A stretch of 64,000 nt of DNA from Flavobacteriales bacterium (GCA_023957375.1 JAMLHB010000001.1:1838245-1902244), one strand, 5' to 3'; positions 9,735 to 19,340 are shown, numbered from the stretch's first letter. The notes: a model not told the origin generated them from the sequence alone. A program made the numbers and translations.

Positions 9735-12065
9735 GGTGGTTCGCGTAGGGTCCACTTCGTGTGAACGTGGTTCGCGCAGGGTCCACTTCGTGTGACCCTA
9801 CGCGAACCCAAAGTTCTATGCACGATCGTCCAGATGGATTGCTTCGGCCGCGACGGCCTCGCAATGACGGGTTGGATTAAACCCCACCACGTCGTCACTG
9901 CGAGGAGGCTCTGCGACCCCGGCCTTGCGCCGGGGAGCAGTCCATGACGAGAGTGCCCTGATGGATTGCTTCGGCCGAGGCGGCCTCGCAATGACGGACC
10001 GTAACAGAGCGTCGTCACTGCGAGGAGGCTCTGCGACGAAGCAGTCCAGGCAAGGGGCGGCCCTTTGTGCATTGGTGGTTCGCGCAGGGTCCACTTCGTG
10101 CGACCGTGGTTCGCGCAGGGTCCACTTCGTGTGACCCTACGCGAACCCAAGATCGCGAAATGAGATGCCGTTTCGCGAGGGCCTGTGCACCCAACAGGCC
10201 CGAAGCGATCACGTCTTGCTCCTGCGGGCGGAAGCGAGGAAGTACGCTGGGGGCTTCGCCGAGGGGATCGCTTCGCGGCCAAATGCGCCGCTCGCGAAAT
10301 GTGGAATTGGGGAGATCGCAGGTGGTTCGCGCAGGGTCCACTTCGTGTGAACGTGGTTCGCGCAGGGTCCACTTCGTGTGACCCTACGCGAACTCGATTA
10401 AACCCCACCATGTCGTCACTGCGAGGAGGCTCTGCGACCCCGGCCTTGCGCCGGGGAGCAGTCCATGACGAGAGTGCCCTGATGGATCGCTTCGGCCAAA
10501 ACGGCCTCGCAATGACGGACCGTAACAGAGCGTCGTCACTGCGAGGAGGCTCTGCGACGAAGCAGTCCAGGCAAGGGGCGGCCCTTTGTGCATTGGTGGT
10601 TCGCACAGGGTCCACTTCGTGCGACCCTGCGCGAACCCAAACGAATGCCCGTTTCGCGAGGGCCTGTGCACCCAACAGGCCCGAAGCGATCTCGTCTTGC
10701 TCCTGCGGGCGGAAGCGAGGAAGTACGCTGGGGGCTTCGCCTAAGAGATCGCTTCGCGGCCAAATGCGCCGCTCGCGAAATGGGGAATTGGGGAGATCGC
10801 TTCGGCCAAAACGGCCTCGCAAGGACGGGTTGGATTAAACCCCACCATGTCGTCACTGCGAGGAGGCTCTGCGACCCCGGCCTTGCGCCGGGGAGCAGTC
10901 CATGACGAGAGTGCCCTGATGGATTGCTTCGGCCGAGGCGGCCTCGCAATGACGGACCGTAACAGAGCGTCGTCACTGCGAGGAGGCTCTGCGACGAAGC
11001 AGTCCAGGCAAGGGGCGGCCCTTTGTGCATTGGTGGTTCGCGCAGGGTCCACTTCGTGCGACCGTGGTTCGCGCAGGGTCCACTTCGTGTGACCCTACGC
11101 GAACCCAAGATCGCGAAATGAGATGCCGTTTCGCGAGGGCCTGTGCACCCAACAGGCCCGAAGCGATCACGTCTTGCTCCTGCGGGCGGAAGCGAGGAAG
11201 TACGCTGGGGGCTTCGCCGAGGGGATCGCTTCGCGGCCAAATGCGCCGCTCGCGAAATGTGGAATTGGGGAGATCGCAGGTGGTTCGCGCAGGGTCCACT
11301 TCGTGTGAACGTGGTTCGCGCAGGGTCCACTTCGTGTGACCCTACGCGAACTCGATTAAACCCCACCATGTCGTCACTGCGAGGAGGCTCTGCGACCCCG
11401 GCCTTGCGCCGGGGAGCAGTCCATGACGAGAGTGCCCTGATGGATCGCTTCGGCCAAAACGGCCTCGCAATGACGGACCGTAACAGAGCGTCGTCACTGC
11501 GAGGAGGCTCTGCGACGAAGCAGTCCAGGCAAGGGGCGGCCCTTTGTGCATTGGTGGTTCGCACAGGGTCCACTTCGTGCGACCCTGCGCGAACCCAAAC
11601 GAATGCCCGTTTCGCGAGGGCCTGTGCACCCAACAGGCCCGAAGCGATCTCGTCTTGCTCCTGCGGGCGGAAGCGAGGAAGTACGCTGGGGGCTTCGCCG
11701 AGGGGATCGCTTCGCGGCCAAATGCGCCGCTCGCGAAATGGGGAATTGGGGAGATCGCTTCGGCCAAAACGGCCTCGCAAGGACGGGTTGGATTAAACCC
11801 CACCATGTCGTCACTGCGAGGAGGCTCTGCGACCCCGGCCTTGCGCCGGGGAGCAGTCCATGACGAGAGTGCCCTGATGGATTGCTTCGGCCGAGGCGGC
11901 CTCGCAATGACGGACCGTAACAGAGCGTCGTCACTGCGAGGAGGCTCTGCGACGAAGCAGTCCAGGCAAGGGGCGGCCCTTTGTGCATTGGTGGTTCGCG
12001 CAGGGTCCACTTCGTGTGAACGTGGTTCGCGCAGGGTCCACTTCGTGTGACCCTACGCGAACTCG
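9735..12065. repeat. Third repeat cluster, including a 958-bp tandem duplication
   Basis: About 2.3 kb without a credible gene, composed of families A, B and C. A composite of about 958 bp is present twice (about 9890-10847 and 10848-11805), with a third partial copy to about 12063. The second unit repeats the first at an offset of 958 with very few differences (for example CCTAAGAGATCG near 10741 against CCGAGGGGATCG near 11699). Each unit includes GGGGCGGCCCTTTGTGCATTGG, which matches the right arm of the terminator at 9698-9727. Confidence 0.9.
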
Positions 12066-12078
12066 ATCAAAACAAATT

Positions 12079-12105
12079 GGGGCCGCTGCTTTTGGCAGCG
12101 GCCCC
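12079..12105. terminator. Terminator-like hairpin at the end of the repeat cluster
   Basis: Perfect 11-bp stem GGGGCCGCTGC / GCAGCGGCCCC with a 5-nt loop. There is no adjacent gene end on either strand, so it may mark the original border of the repeat cluster or the end of a lost gene. Confidence 0.6.
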
Positions 12106-12445
12106 TTCAGTTCCGCATCCTTTCGGATGCATTCCTTGGCCCGATGGCCCACGGCGCCCAAGCCTCTGATATTTACCCAAAACCCCAGGTCAGGCACCAC
12201 CAAGCTACGGCTACCCCTAGCCCCATCAGAAATGGAAGTAGCCCGGTTCGGATCATTTGGCGTCACCAAGGTACGCCACCTACCAATTCCCTTCCGCACT
12301 TTCAGGGATGGAACGTTCACACCGGTACATACCGGCTGCCCCGTTCGGGCCGCATGGCCTGAATGGCCTCCGCCCCATCCCGGCTGTGCCCGCAGTGAAC
12401 CGGGCGATCGCTGGCAGGTCGACCGCACGCCGTGTTACCGATCCA

Positions 12446-12453
12446 TACCTTCG
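12446..12453 (+). promoter_or_regulatory. -7 box TACCTTCG immediately before the PIG-L start
   Basis: It matches TAnnTTyG and ends only 4 nt before the ATG at 12458, which would give a nearly or fully leaderless mRNA. Confidence 0.5.
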
Positions 12454-12457
12454 GCGC

Positions 12458-14998
12458 ATGCTTGCAGCACACCGCCCTGGATGGCGCACCCTGGTCCTCG
12501 CCTTGATCGGACACACGATCCTCTTCCCCTTTTCGCTTTCGGCACAGCAACGCGCAACACCCCCGGATGCCGCACGCATCCTGCACCACATGCAAAAGCT
12601 CCCCGTGGTGGGCACGGTGCTGTACATCGCCGCACACCCCGACGATGAAAACACGCGGTTGATCACCTGGCTAGGCAATGGCCGGCAATTGCGCACGGGC
12701 TACCTGAGCCTTACGCGGGGTGATGGCGGGCAGAACCTCATCGGGCCCGAGCTGGGCGACGCCCTCGGCGTGATCCGCACCGAAGAGCTGATGGCCGCGC
12801 GCCGCATCGATGGCGGGGAGCAGTTTTTCACCCGGGCCGTGGACTTCGGCTTCAGCAAAAGCGCAGCCGAGAGCTTTGAAAAATGGGGCCATGAGGCCGT
12901 GCTGGGCGACGTGGTGCGGGTGATCCGCCGGTTCCGCCCCGACGTGATCATCACCCGCTTTCCGCCCACGCGCGAAGCCGGGCACGGCCACCACGAGGCC
13001 AGCGCCATCCTGGCCAGCGAAGCGTTCGACCTGGCCGGCGACCCCAAGGCATTCCCCGAGCAGTTGGAACAGGGCCTGCAGGTGTGGCAACCGCGCGGCC
13101 TGTTCTTCAACGGCAGCACTTGGTGGAAGAAGAACCTGGCGGAGATCGCCGGCAACGACCCGGATTGGTACAGCGTGGACGTGGGCGGCTACGACCCGCT
13201 GCTGGGCGAGAGCTATACGGAGATCGCCGGGCGCAGCCGCAGCATGCACAAAAGCCAAGGCTTCGGCGCCGCCGAAACACGCGGCAGATCGTTGGAGTAC
13301 CTGCACTTTGAAAAGGGCGAACGGCCCACCGGAAGCGACCTCTTCGGAGGAATGGACCTGAGCTGGGGCCGCCTGCAAGGCGGTACCGCAGTGGCCCATG
13401 CAGTGGATGGCCTGCTGGCCGGATATGACCTCCGGGCGCCCGAGAAAAGCACCGCCGCCCTCGCCAGCGTGGCGGCCGCCGTGGATGCCCTGCCGCCCTC
13501 CGCCTGGAAGACCTTCACCCGCCAACGCGTGGACCGGCTGATGCTGGACGTGACCGGCACCGTGGTGGAGGCCCTGGCCACCGTGCCCCAGGTGGTCACT
13601 GGCGACTCCCTGAAGGTGGAGCTCAACATCCTCACGCGCAGCAGTGCCCCCGTGGCGGTGATGGCCGATGGGGAAGCCGCAATGACCTTGGAGATGAACG
13701 TACCGTTTACCCGCCCGACAACCTTGGCGGCCCCGGACCGCCCGGACCAACCCTACTGGCTGGAAAAGCCGCATGGCAACTTGTTCCAAGTGGACAACCC
13801 CGCCCTCATCGGCGTACCCGTGGCACCGGGCGAGCTGCAGGTGGAATGGACGCTGCGGTTTGATGGAGGCACCACCGTGCACGGCACCGCCCCGGTGATC
13901 TACCGCAGCGTGGACCGCGTGAAGGGGGAACAGGAACGGCCCTGCGAGGTGGTGCCCCCGGTATCCCTGTCCGCCCACCCGGGCGTGCTGGTCGTGCAGG
14001 GCCGGGCCATGGAGGAACTGTTCAGCGCGGAGGCCTTCACCGCATTGGGCAAGGCCGAACTGCTCTGCGGCACGGTGACCGGCTGGGACTTCGTTCCTGC
14101 AAGCCAGCACATCGGACCCATGCGAGCCGGGGAACGAAAAAGCGCTGTACTGAAGGTGGAGCCCAAGGGAGCCCGGCAGAACGCCAGCCCGTCCGTGCGC
14201 ATGGAAGTGGACCACGCCGGCCCCACCAACTTGACGCGCCACCAAGTGGACTACGACCACATCCCGCACCGGTCCTGGTACACCTCGGCCACCTTCAAGG
14301 CCGTTCCGATGGATGTGAACGTGACCGCCAAGCGGGTTGGCTATGTCATGGGGGCCGGGGATGACGTGCCCCAAGCCATGCAACAATTGGGCGTGGCCGT
14401 GGACCTGCTGGACCCCACTACCGCCCATGCCGCCGAACTCAAAGGGTACGATGCCATCGTTACAGGCATCAGGGCCTACAATGCCACCGTGGGCATGAAA
14501 GAATTGCACCCGCTGCTGCTGCAGTACGTGAAAGAAGGCGGTACGTTGGTGGTGCAGTACAACACGACCCCGCGCGCATTCAACGGCGCCACGGACTTCC
14601 AGATCGACCCGGCCACCCTGGGCCCGTATCCCTTCCAGATCTCGCGCGGGCGGGTGACCGTGGAGGAAGCCCCCCCCTCCTTCCCCAACCCCGCCCACCC
14701 GCTGCTGAACGTGCCGAACAAGATCACCACGGCCGATTTCGAAGGCTGGGTGCAGGAGCGCGGATTGTACTTCGCTGATGACCTGGCGCCGGAATACACA
14801 CCCTTGATCACCTGGCACGACCCGGGGGAGGAACCGCTGGACGGGGCACTGATCGCCTGCAACCATGGCAAGGGACGTTTCATCTATACCGGCATCAGCT
14901 TCTTCAGGCAATTGCCGGCAGGAGTGCCTGGAGCGTACCGGCTGTGGGCGAATTTGATCTCGCGCAGAACGGACGGACCAGGCCAAGGCGCAAAATGA
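12458..14998 (+). CDS. PIG-L (LmbE) family deacetylase, secreted
   Basis: 846 residues. The start at 12458 gives a signal peptide (MLAAHRPGWRTLVLALIG ... LSAQ); the open frame continues upstream but the -7 box at 12446-12453 argues against a longer form. The N-terminal PIG-L domain (about residues 35-270) carries the zinc motif AHPDDE and a second metal motif GHGHHEAS. The family removes N-acetyl groups from GlcNAc-type or related substrates. The long C-terminal part is beta-rich and probably ends in a glutamine-amidotransferase-like Rossmann domain (GYVMGAGDDVPQAMQQLG, about residue 630 on). The substrate is unknown. The next gene is a sodium:solute symporter, a pairing that suggests import of the deacetylated product. 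Confidence 0.85.
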   Translation: MLAAHRPGWRTLVLALIGHTILFPFSLSAQQRATPPDAARILHHMQKLPVVGTVLYIAAHPDDENTRLITWLGNGRQLRTGYLSLTRGDGGQNLIGPELGDALGVIRTEELMAARRIDGGEQFFTRAVDFGFSKSAAESFEKWGHEAVLGDVVRVIRRFRPDVIITRFPPTREAGHGHHEASAILASEAFDLAGDPKAFPEQLEQGLQVWQPRGLFFNGSTWWKKNLAEIAGNDPDWYSVDVGGYDPLLGESYTEIAGRSRSMHKSQGFGAAETRGRSLEYLHFEKGERPTGSDLFGGMDLSWGRLQGGTAVAHAVDGLLAGYDLRAPEKSTAALASVAAAVDALPPSAWKTFTRQRVDRLMLDVTGTVVEALATVPQVVTGDSLKVELNILTRSSAPVAVMADGEAAMTLEMNVPFTRPTTLAAPDRPDQPYWLEKPHGNLFQVDNPALIGVPVAPGELQVEWTLRFDGGTTVHGTAPVIYRSVDRVKGEQERPCEVVPPVSLSAHPGVLVVQGRAMEELFSAEAFTALGKAELLCGTVTGWDFVPASQHIGPMRAGERKSAVLKVEPKGARQNASPSVRMEVDHAGPTNLTRHQVDYDHIPHRSWYTSATFKAVPMDVNVTAKRVGYVMGAGDDVPQAMQQLGVAVDLLDPTTAHAAELKGYDAIVTGIRAYNATVGMKELHPLLLQYVKEGGTLVVQYNTTPRAFNGATDFQIDPATLGPYPFQISRGRVTVEEAPPSFPNPAHPLLNVPNKITTADFEGWVQERGLYFADDLAPEYTPLITWHDPGEEPLDGALIACNHGKGRFIYTGISFFRQLPAGVPGAYRLWANLISRRTDGPGQGAK

Positions 14999-15130
14999 AC
15001 GCCCGGCGAGCATGAGATCCCCGGACCGCTAGCATGAGCATGGGCAAGGGAAGGCGGATCCGCAACAAGACGTGCAAACCACACGGCAGCATAGGCACTG
15101 TTCAACGAACCAGATCCCGCACATTCCATT

Positions 15131-16828
15131 TTGCACATACTTGACTGGACCATTCTTTTAGGTACGCTAGGCTTCATTGTGGGCTACGGCGTGTGGAAGA
15201 CGCGCCACACGCGCACCAGCGAAGGCTATCTGCGCGGCGGGAGCGATGCGCGCTGGTGGGGCGTGGGGCTGAGCGTAATGGCCACGCAGGCCAGCGCCAT
15301 CACCTTTTTAAGCACCCCGGGGCAAGGCTTTGCCGATGGCCTGGGCTTCGTCCAGTTCTACTTCGGCCTGCCGCTGGCCATGGTGGTGATCAATCTGGTG
15401 TTCATCCCGCTGTACTACAAATGGAAGGTGTTCACGGCCTACGAGTTCATCGGCAAGCGCTTCGACAAGCGGGCACGGTTGCTCACTGCGGGGCTGTTCC
15501 TGGTGCAGCGCAGCATGGCGGCGGGGATCACCATCTATGCGCCCAGCATCATCCTCAGCAAGGTGCTGGACTGGCCCCTGTCGTGGACCTGCCTGTTCAT
15601 CGGCTTGTTGGTGATCATCTACACCACCACTGGAGGCGCGCGCGCAGTGGGGGTCACCCACAAACAGCAAATGGCCGTGATGTTCGCCGGCATGTTCGTG
15701 GCCTTCGCCTTGGTGGTGCATTACATCAGCCCGGTGATGAACTTCCCGGAAAGCCTGCAACTGGCCGGTGCCTTGGGCAAGCTCAAGGCGGTGAACACCT
15801 CCTTCGACCCGGCTGACAAGTACACCCTGTGGAGCGGATTGATCGGGGGCTTCTTCCTGCAGCTCTCCTACTTCGGCACGGACCAAAGCCAAGTGCAGCG
15901 ATACCTCGGGGGGCAAACCATGCAACAGGCCAAAATGGGGCTGTGGATGAACGCCGTGTTGAAGATCCCCATGCAGTTCTTCATCCTGCTGACCGGGGTG
16001 CTGGTCTTTGTGTTCTATTTGGTGAACCCCTCGCCCGTGCACTGGAATGCAACCAACGTGGAGGCCATGGAACAAGGGGCACAGGCAGCGGACCTGAAGG
16101 CCTTGCATGTGCGCCATGCCGCCAACAACGCCGGGCTGCGTGCCAGCACCTTGGACTGGGTGGCCGCAGAGCGCGCCGGTGACGAGGCGGCACAAGCCCA
16201 ATCCAAGAAGGACTTGGAGGGCGCCATGGCGCAGGACAAGGCGCTGCGCGCGGGAGCAACCGCCCTGCTGAAGGCCCATGATCCCGAGCGCGAAGCCAAC
16301 GACAAGGACTACATCTTCATCACCTTCATCATGGACCACCTGCCCGTGGGAGTGATCGGGCTGCTGCTGGCCATGATCTTCAGCGCGGGGATGAGCAGTA
16401 CCAGTGCCGAGCTCAGCGCCTTGGCCACCACCAGCGTGGTGGACGTGCTGCCACCCCATGCTTCGGACACGCGCCAGGTGCGCCGCAGCCAGTGGGCCAC
16501 CCTCTTTTTTGGCCTGCTGGCCCTGGGCTTCGCCGCTATCTTCTCCCTGTTCGAGAACCTCATCCAAGCGGTGAACATCCTGGGGTCGCTGTTTTACGGA
16601 ACCATCCTGGGCATCTTCCTGGTGGCCTTCTTCCTCAAGCGGGTGCAGGGAACCGCCGTCTTCACGGCGGCGCTTATCGCCCAAGCCCTCATCCTGGCCC
16701 TGCACTTCTCGCACCTGCAGGTGGCTTTCCTGTGGTACAACCTCATTGCGCCGGCCGTTACGGTGGTGCTGGCCTTGGTGCTTCAACCCTTATTGCCCGC
16801 CCCCCGGCACCAGGAGCCCACGCCCTGA
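15131..16828 (+). CDS. Sodium:solute symporter (SSS/SLC5 family)
   Basis: 565 residues with about 13 hydrophobic segments. The N terminus is family-typical (DWTILLGTLGFIVGYGVWKTR), followed by GLSVMATQASAITFLSTPGQ, the conserved first sodium-site region. Residues about 300-390 form a hydrophilic insertion rich in Ala, Asp and Lys before the next membrane segment (IMDHLPVGVIGLLLAMIFSA). No ATG fits: the start is TTG at 15131 or ATT three bases before it. Solute unknown; probably a sugar, sialic acid or similar compound given the upstream PIG-L deacetylase 132 bp away. Confidence 0.85.
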   Translation: MHILDWTILLGTLGFIVGYGVWKTRHTRTSEGYLRGGSDARWWGVGLSVMATQASAITFLSTPGQGFADGLGFVQFYFGLPLAMVVINLVFIPLYYKWKVFTAYEFIGKRFDKRARLLTAGLFLVQRSMAAGITIYAPSIILSKVLDWPLSWTCLFIGLLVIIYTTTGGARAVGVTHKQQMAVMFAGMFVAFALVVHYISPVMNFPESLQLAGALGKLKAVNTSFDPADKYTLWSGLIGGFFLQLSYFGTDQSQVQRYLGGQTMQQAKMGLWMNAVLKIPMQFFILLTGVLVFVFYLVNPSPVHWNATNVEAMEQGAQAADLKALHVRHAANNAGLRASTLDWVAAERAGDEAAQAQSKKDLEGAMAQDKALRAGATALLKAHDPEREANDKDYIFITFIMDHLPVGVIGLLLAMIFSAGMSSTSAELSALATTSVVDVLPPHASDTRQVRRSQWATLFFGLLALGFAAIFSLFENLIQAVNILGSLFYGTILGIFLVAFFLKRVQGTAVFTAALIAQALILALHFSHLQVAFLWYNLIAPAVTVVLALVLQPLLPAPRHQEPTP

Positions 16829-16910
16829 ACCCATCCTGTGCACGGCCCAGCATTCCAAGGTGTACAACAGAACGGGTCCGTGCCAACGCCCCAGATCGGG
16901 CTCCGATCCC

Positions 16911-16918
16911 TATCTTTG
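16911..16918 (+). promoter_or_regulatory. -7 box TATCTTTG of the first T9SS paralogue
   Basis: Exact TAnnTTTG match, 37 nt before the ATG at 16956. Confidence 0.65.
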
Positions 16919-16955
16919 CACGGAACCAACCAAGACAACACAACTTCAACGAACC

Positions 16956-17948
16956 ATGAGAAAAATCCTACTCACAGCAGCCGTGCTCGGTTTGGCAAGC
17001 GCTACGATGGCCCAGCGCAACGTGGGCGAAGCCCGCTTGATGGAACCCATCCGCGGCTTGGATGCCAGCCGTGCCATCGATACGGTCTTCCAAGAGATCC
17101 TGAACACAGGGAACCCGGTACAGTACGGGGTAACGGACAATGGCGGCTACATCTTCGGAACCAATACTTACGGGGACAAGAGCAAAGCCCAGCAATTCCT
17201 GCTCTTTGGCAACGTGGGCGCCAGTGAGATCCTGTTCTGGTTTGCCTCGAAGTATTCCACCGGCACCCCCGGTTCAATCGTAAAGGCCAAGCTGTATGCC
17301 ATGGACGGGCCGGGCACCACCACGGCAGGCGCCGTGAACACAGCCCCGGGATCGATCCTGGCTTCGGTGGACCTGACCATGGACCAGATCGACACCTCGA
17401 TGAACTTGACGTTCACCGTTGCCCAATTCCCCGAAATGGTGAATGCCGGATCCGAGTTCGCTGCCGGTTTTGACATGTCCAACATGGCTACGGGCGACTC
17501 GATCGCGTTGGTGAGCACCACCGACCAGGAGTACGACTTCGCCGAATTCACTTGGGAACAATGGAGCGACGGCAATTGGTACACCCTGCCCGGCGCGGGC
17601 TGGGGCAATGGCACCTTTGATTGCGCGCTGTACATTTTTGTGGTGGTGGACGATGAGTTCGCCGGCGTGGGCGAAGAAAGCTTCATGAACAACAGCCGCC
17701 TGAGCTTCGTGAACGGCAACATCAGCAACGGCTCGGTGCTGTTGGCCTACGACGTGGTGAAGGCCGGCCGCATGGACCTGGTGGTACACAACAGCCTCGG
17801 CCAAGCCGTAAGCGAAACCGCCTTCGGCAACCAAGCCCCCGGCACGTACAACTACACCCTCAGCACCGAAGGCTGGGCCCCGGGCAACTACTACGTGACC
17901 ATCAAGAACGATGGCCGCCCGTTGACCAAGAAGCTCTTCGTGCGCTAA
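16956..17948 (+). CDS. T9SS-secreted protein, paralogue 1
   Basis: 330 residues. Signal peptide MRKILLTAAVLGLASATMAQ, then a beta-rich body of unknown function (NVGEARLMEPIRGLDASRAI, then GGYIFGTN, LLFGNVGASEILFWF). The last 80 residues are a type A T9SS sorting domain (YDVVKAGRMDLVVHNSLGQ ... KKLFVR). The gene is homologous along its whole length to the next gene (18319-19320). The 3' 270 bp of the two genes are nearly identical while the 5' parts have diverged. The open frame extends upstream to 16746, but the -7 box at 16911 places the start at 16956. Own promoter and terminator. Confidence 0.85.
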   Translation: MRKILLTAAVLGLASATMAQRNVGEARLMEPIRGLDASRAIDTVFQEILNTGNPVQYGVTDNGGYIFGTNTYGDKSKAQQFLLFGNVGASEILFWFASKYSTGTPGSIVKAKLYAMDGPGTTTAGAVNTAPGSILASVDLTMDQIDTSMNLTFTVAQFPEMVNAGSEFAAGFDMSNMATGDSIALVSTTDQEYDFAEFTWEQWSDGNWYTLPGAGWGNGTFDCALYIFVVVDDEFAGVGEESFMNNSRLSFVNGNISNGSVLLAYDVVKAGRMDLVVHNSLGQAVSETAFGNQAPGTYNYTLSTEGWAPGNYYVTIKNDGRPLTKKLFVR

Positions 17949-17971
17949 GCGATCATCAGGCAGCCTATTGG

Positions 17972-18007
17972 AAAAGGGGCCGTCTCAAAAGAGGCGGCCC
18001 CTTTTTT
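17972..18007 (+). terminator. Terminator of T9SS paralogue 1
   Basis: Stem AAAAGGGGCCG / CGGCCCCTTTT with a 12-nt loop followed by a T run; a classic intrinsic terminator 23 nt after the stop codon. Confidence 0.9.
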
Positions 18008-18044
18008 GTGCTTCCGGAACGGCCAAACGCCCCGATCTGAATGC

Positions 18045-18190
18045 TGGACCATCGGATCATATCCCGATGCCTGGTGGCGCATTCACACACGGGCTTGAAC
18101 CACAGATCCATACGGACGAGGGTGGTTTTGCCCGGCTCATGGACCGACCGTCCGAGTTCCCCCGGCAGGTACAGGGGCATGTGGATCCGT
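18045..18190. repeat. Dispersed repeat segment, copy 1
   Basis: It contains CCTGGTGGCGCATTCACACAC followed by TTGAACCA, shared with CCTGGCGGTGCATTCACACAC ... TTGAACCA near 22242. It also contains CCCCGGCAGGTACAGGGGCATGTGGATCCG-like sequence whose reverse complement resembles 22288-22325. The shared pieces lie in mixed orientation, so this is a mosaic or foldback-type repeat. Confidence 0.55.
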
Positions 18191-18274
18191 GGTTTTGTAA
18201 ATGAATGTCGAGTCCGTAGGGTGCCTTAGGCTCCATAGCCCTGGACCTGAACGTATTTGCCGGTGTCCAGGTGC

Positions 18275-18282
18275 TACCTTCG
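18275..18282 (+). promoter_or_regulatory. -7 box TACCTTCG of T9SS paralogue 2
   Basis: TAnnTTCG variant, 36 nt before the ATG at 18319, close to the spacing used by paralogue 1. A TTTG lies at 18256-18259 upstream. Confidence 0.5.
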
Positions 18283-18318
18283 CGCCTTCCTTACGAACAC
18301 ACCACTCAACCCAGCATC

Positions 18319-19320
18319 ATGCGAATCCTACTTTCCGCAATTCTTTTGGGCACCGCCAGCTTGGCCGCTGCCCAACAACACGTGGTGGGCGAAGCCCGTC
18401 TGATGGAACCCATCCGCGCGCTCCACAGCCACCGTGCCATCGACACCCTGTTCAGCAGCATCCTTGAAACCGCGCAACCTGCCCTGTACGGGGTACAGAA
18501 CAATGGCGGGTATGTGTTCGGCACGAACAGTTCACACATGAAGGCCATGGCCCAACAGTTCCTCCTCTTTGGGCCCGTAGGCGTAAAAGAGGCCCTGTTC
18601 TGGTTCGGGGCCAAGGCCGACAATTCGGGCCAAGCCACCTCGGTGGTAAAGGCGAACATCTATGCGATGAACAATGCCAACGGAACCACCTCCTCCGGGG
18701 CCAACAACCCGGCCCCCGGCACGGTGCTGGCCTCGGTTGACCTGTCCATGGCCCAGATCGACACCTCCTTGTCGCTGGTCTTCACGGTGGCCCAATTCCC
18801 AAGCACGGTGAGCGTGGGTACTGAATTTGCCGCAGGCTTCGACCTTTCCGCCCTGGCATCCACGGATACCGTGGCCTTGGTAAGCACCAGCATGGGCGAA
18901 GTTGAGTACGGCGATTTCTCCTGGACGAAGCTGAGCAACAACCAATGGCGCACCACCCCGGCCGTGTGGAGCAGCGAAAGCAACCCGATCGACGCTGACC
19001 TCTACATCTTCGTGGTGGTGGATGACGAAGACATGGGCGTGGGCGAAGAAAGCTACATGAACAACAGCCGCCTGAGCTTCGTGAACGGCAACATCAGCAA
19101 CGGCTCGGTGCTGCTGGCCTACGACGTGGTGAAGGCTGGCCGCATGGACCTGGTCGTGCACAACAGCCTGGGCCAGGCCGTAAGCGAAACCGCCTTCGGC
19201 AACCAAACGCCCGGCACCTACAACTACACCCTCAGCACCGAAGGCTGGGCCCCGGGCAACTACTACGTGACCATCAAGAACAATGGCCGCCCGCTGACCA
19301 AAAAGCTCTTCGTGCGCTAA
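18319..19320 (+). CDS. T9SS-secreted protein, paralogue 2
   Basis: 333 residues, a full-length homologue of the preceding gene, sharing the signal peptide type (MRILLSAILLGTASLAAAQ), the GEARLMEPIR core and the same body pattern. The C-terminal 90 residues (from about ESYMNNSRLSFVNGN to KKLFVR) are almost identical between the two, and so is the DNA, whereas the N-terminal two thirds differ at many positions. This includes the complete type A T9SS sorting domain. Function unknown; secreted through T9SS. Tandem duplication with its own promoter and terminator. Confidence 0.85.
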   Translation: MRILLSAILLGTASLAAAQQHVVGEARLMEPIRALHSHRAIDTLFSSILETAQPALYGVQNNGGYVFGTNSSHMKAMAQQFLLFGPVGVKEALFWFGAKADNSGQATSVVKANIYAMNNANGTTSSGANNPAPGTVLASVDLSMAQIDTSLSLVFTVAQFPSTVSVGTEFAAGFDLSALASTDTVALVSTSMGEVEYGDFSWTKLSNNQWRTTPAVWSSESNPIDADLYIFVVVDDEDMGVGEESYMNNSRLSFVNGNISNGSVLLAYDVVKAGRMDLVVHNSLGQAVSETAFGNQTPGTYNYTLSTEGWAPGNYYVTIKNNGRPLTKKLFVR

Positions 19321-19340
19321 GCGTGGCGTTGAACACCTGT

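Larger units (their letters stand above)
12066..12457 (+). other. Intergenic region before the PIG-L gene
   Basis: About 390 bp with no convincing gene. It holds a strong terminator hairpin at 12079-12105, a small GCATCC/GGATGC hairpin at 12116-12131 and, at its end, the -7 box of the PIG-L gene. Nothing else is recognised. Confidence 0.5.
17949..18318 (+). other. Intergenic region between the two T9SS paralogues
   Basis: About 370 bp without a gene. It holds the paralogue 1 terminator (17972-18007), a dispersed repeat segment (about 18045-18190) and the paralogue 2 -7 box (18275-18282). Confidence 0.6.

Noticed and set aside
7587..9755. 722-codon open frame on the minus strand opposite the giant T9SS gene
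   Set aside because: The plus-strand gene has a signal peptide, recognisable domains and a sorting domain; the minus frame is a shadow of GC-rich coding sequence with His/Val/Gly-rich translation.
9816..12065. Identical pairs of open frames of about 100-400 codons in the 958-bp units
   Set aside because: Exact copies at an offset of 958 with no start signals or homologue-like features; repeat artefacts.
12671..15013. 780-codon minus-strand open frame opposite the PIG-L gene
   Set aside because: Shadow frame: the plus strand has catalytic motifs and a signal peptide.
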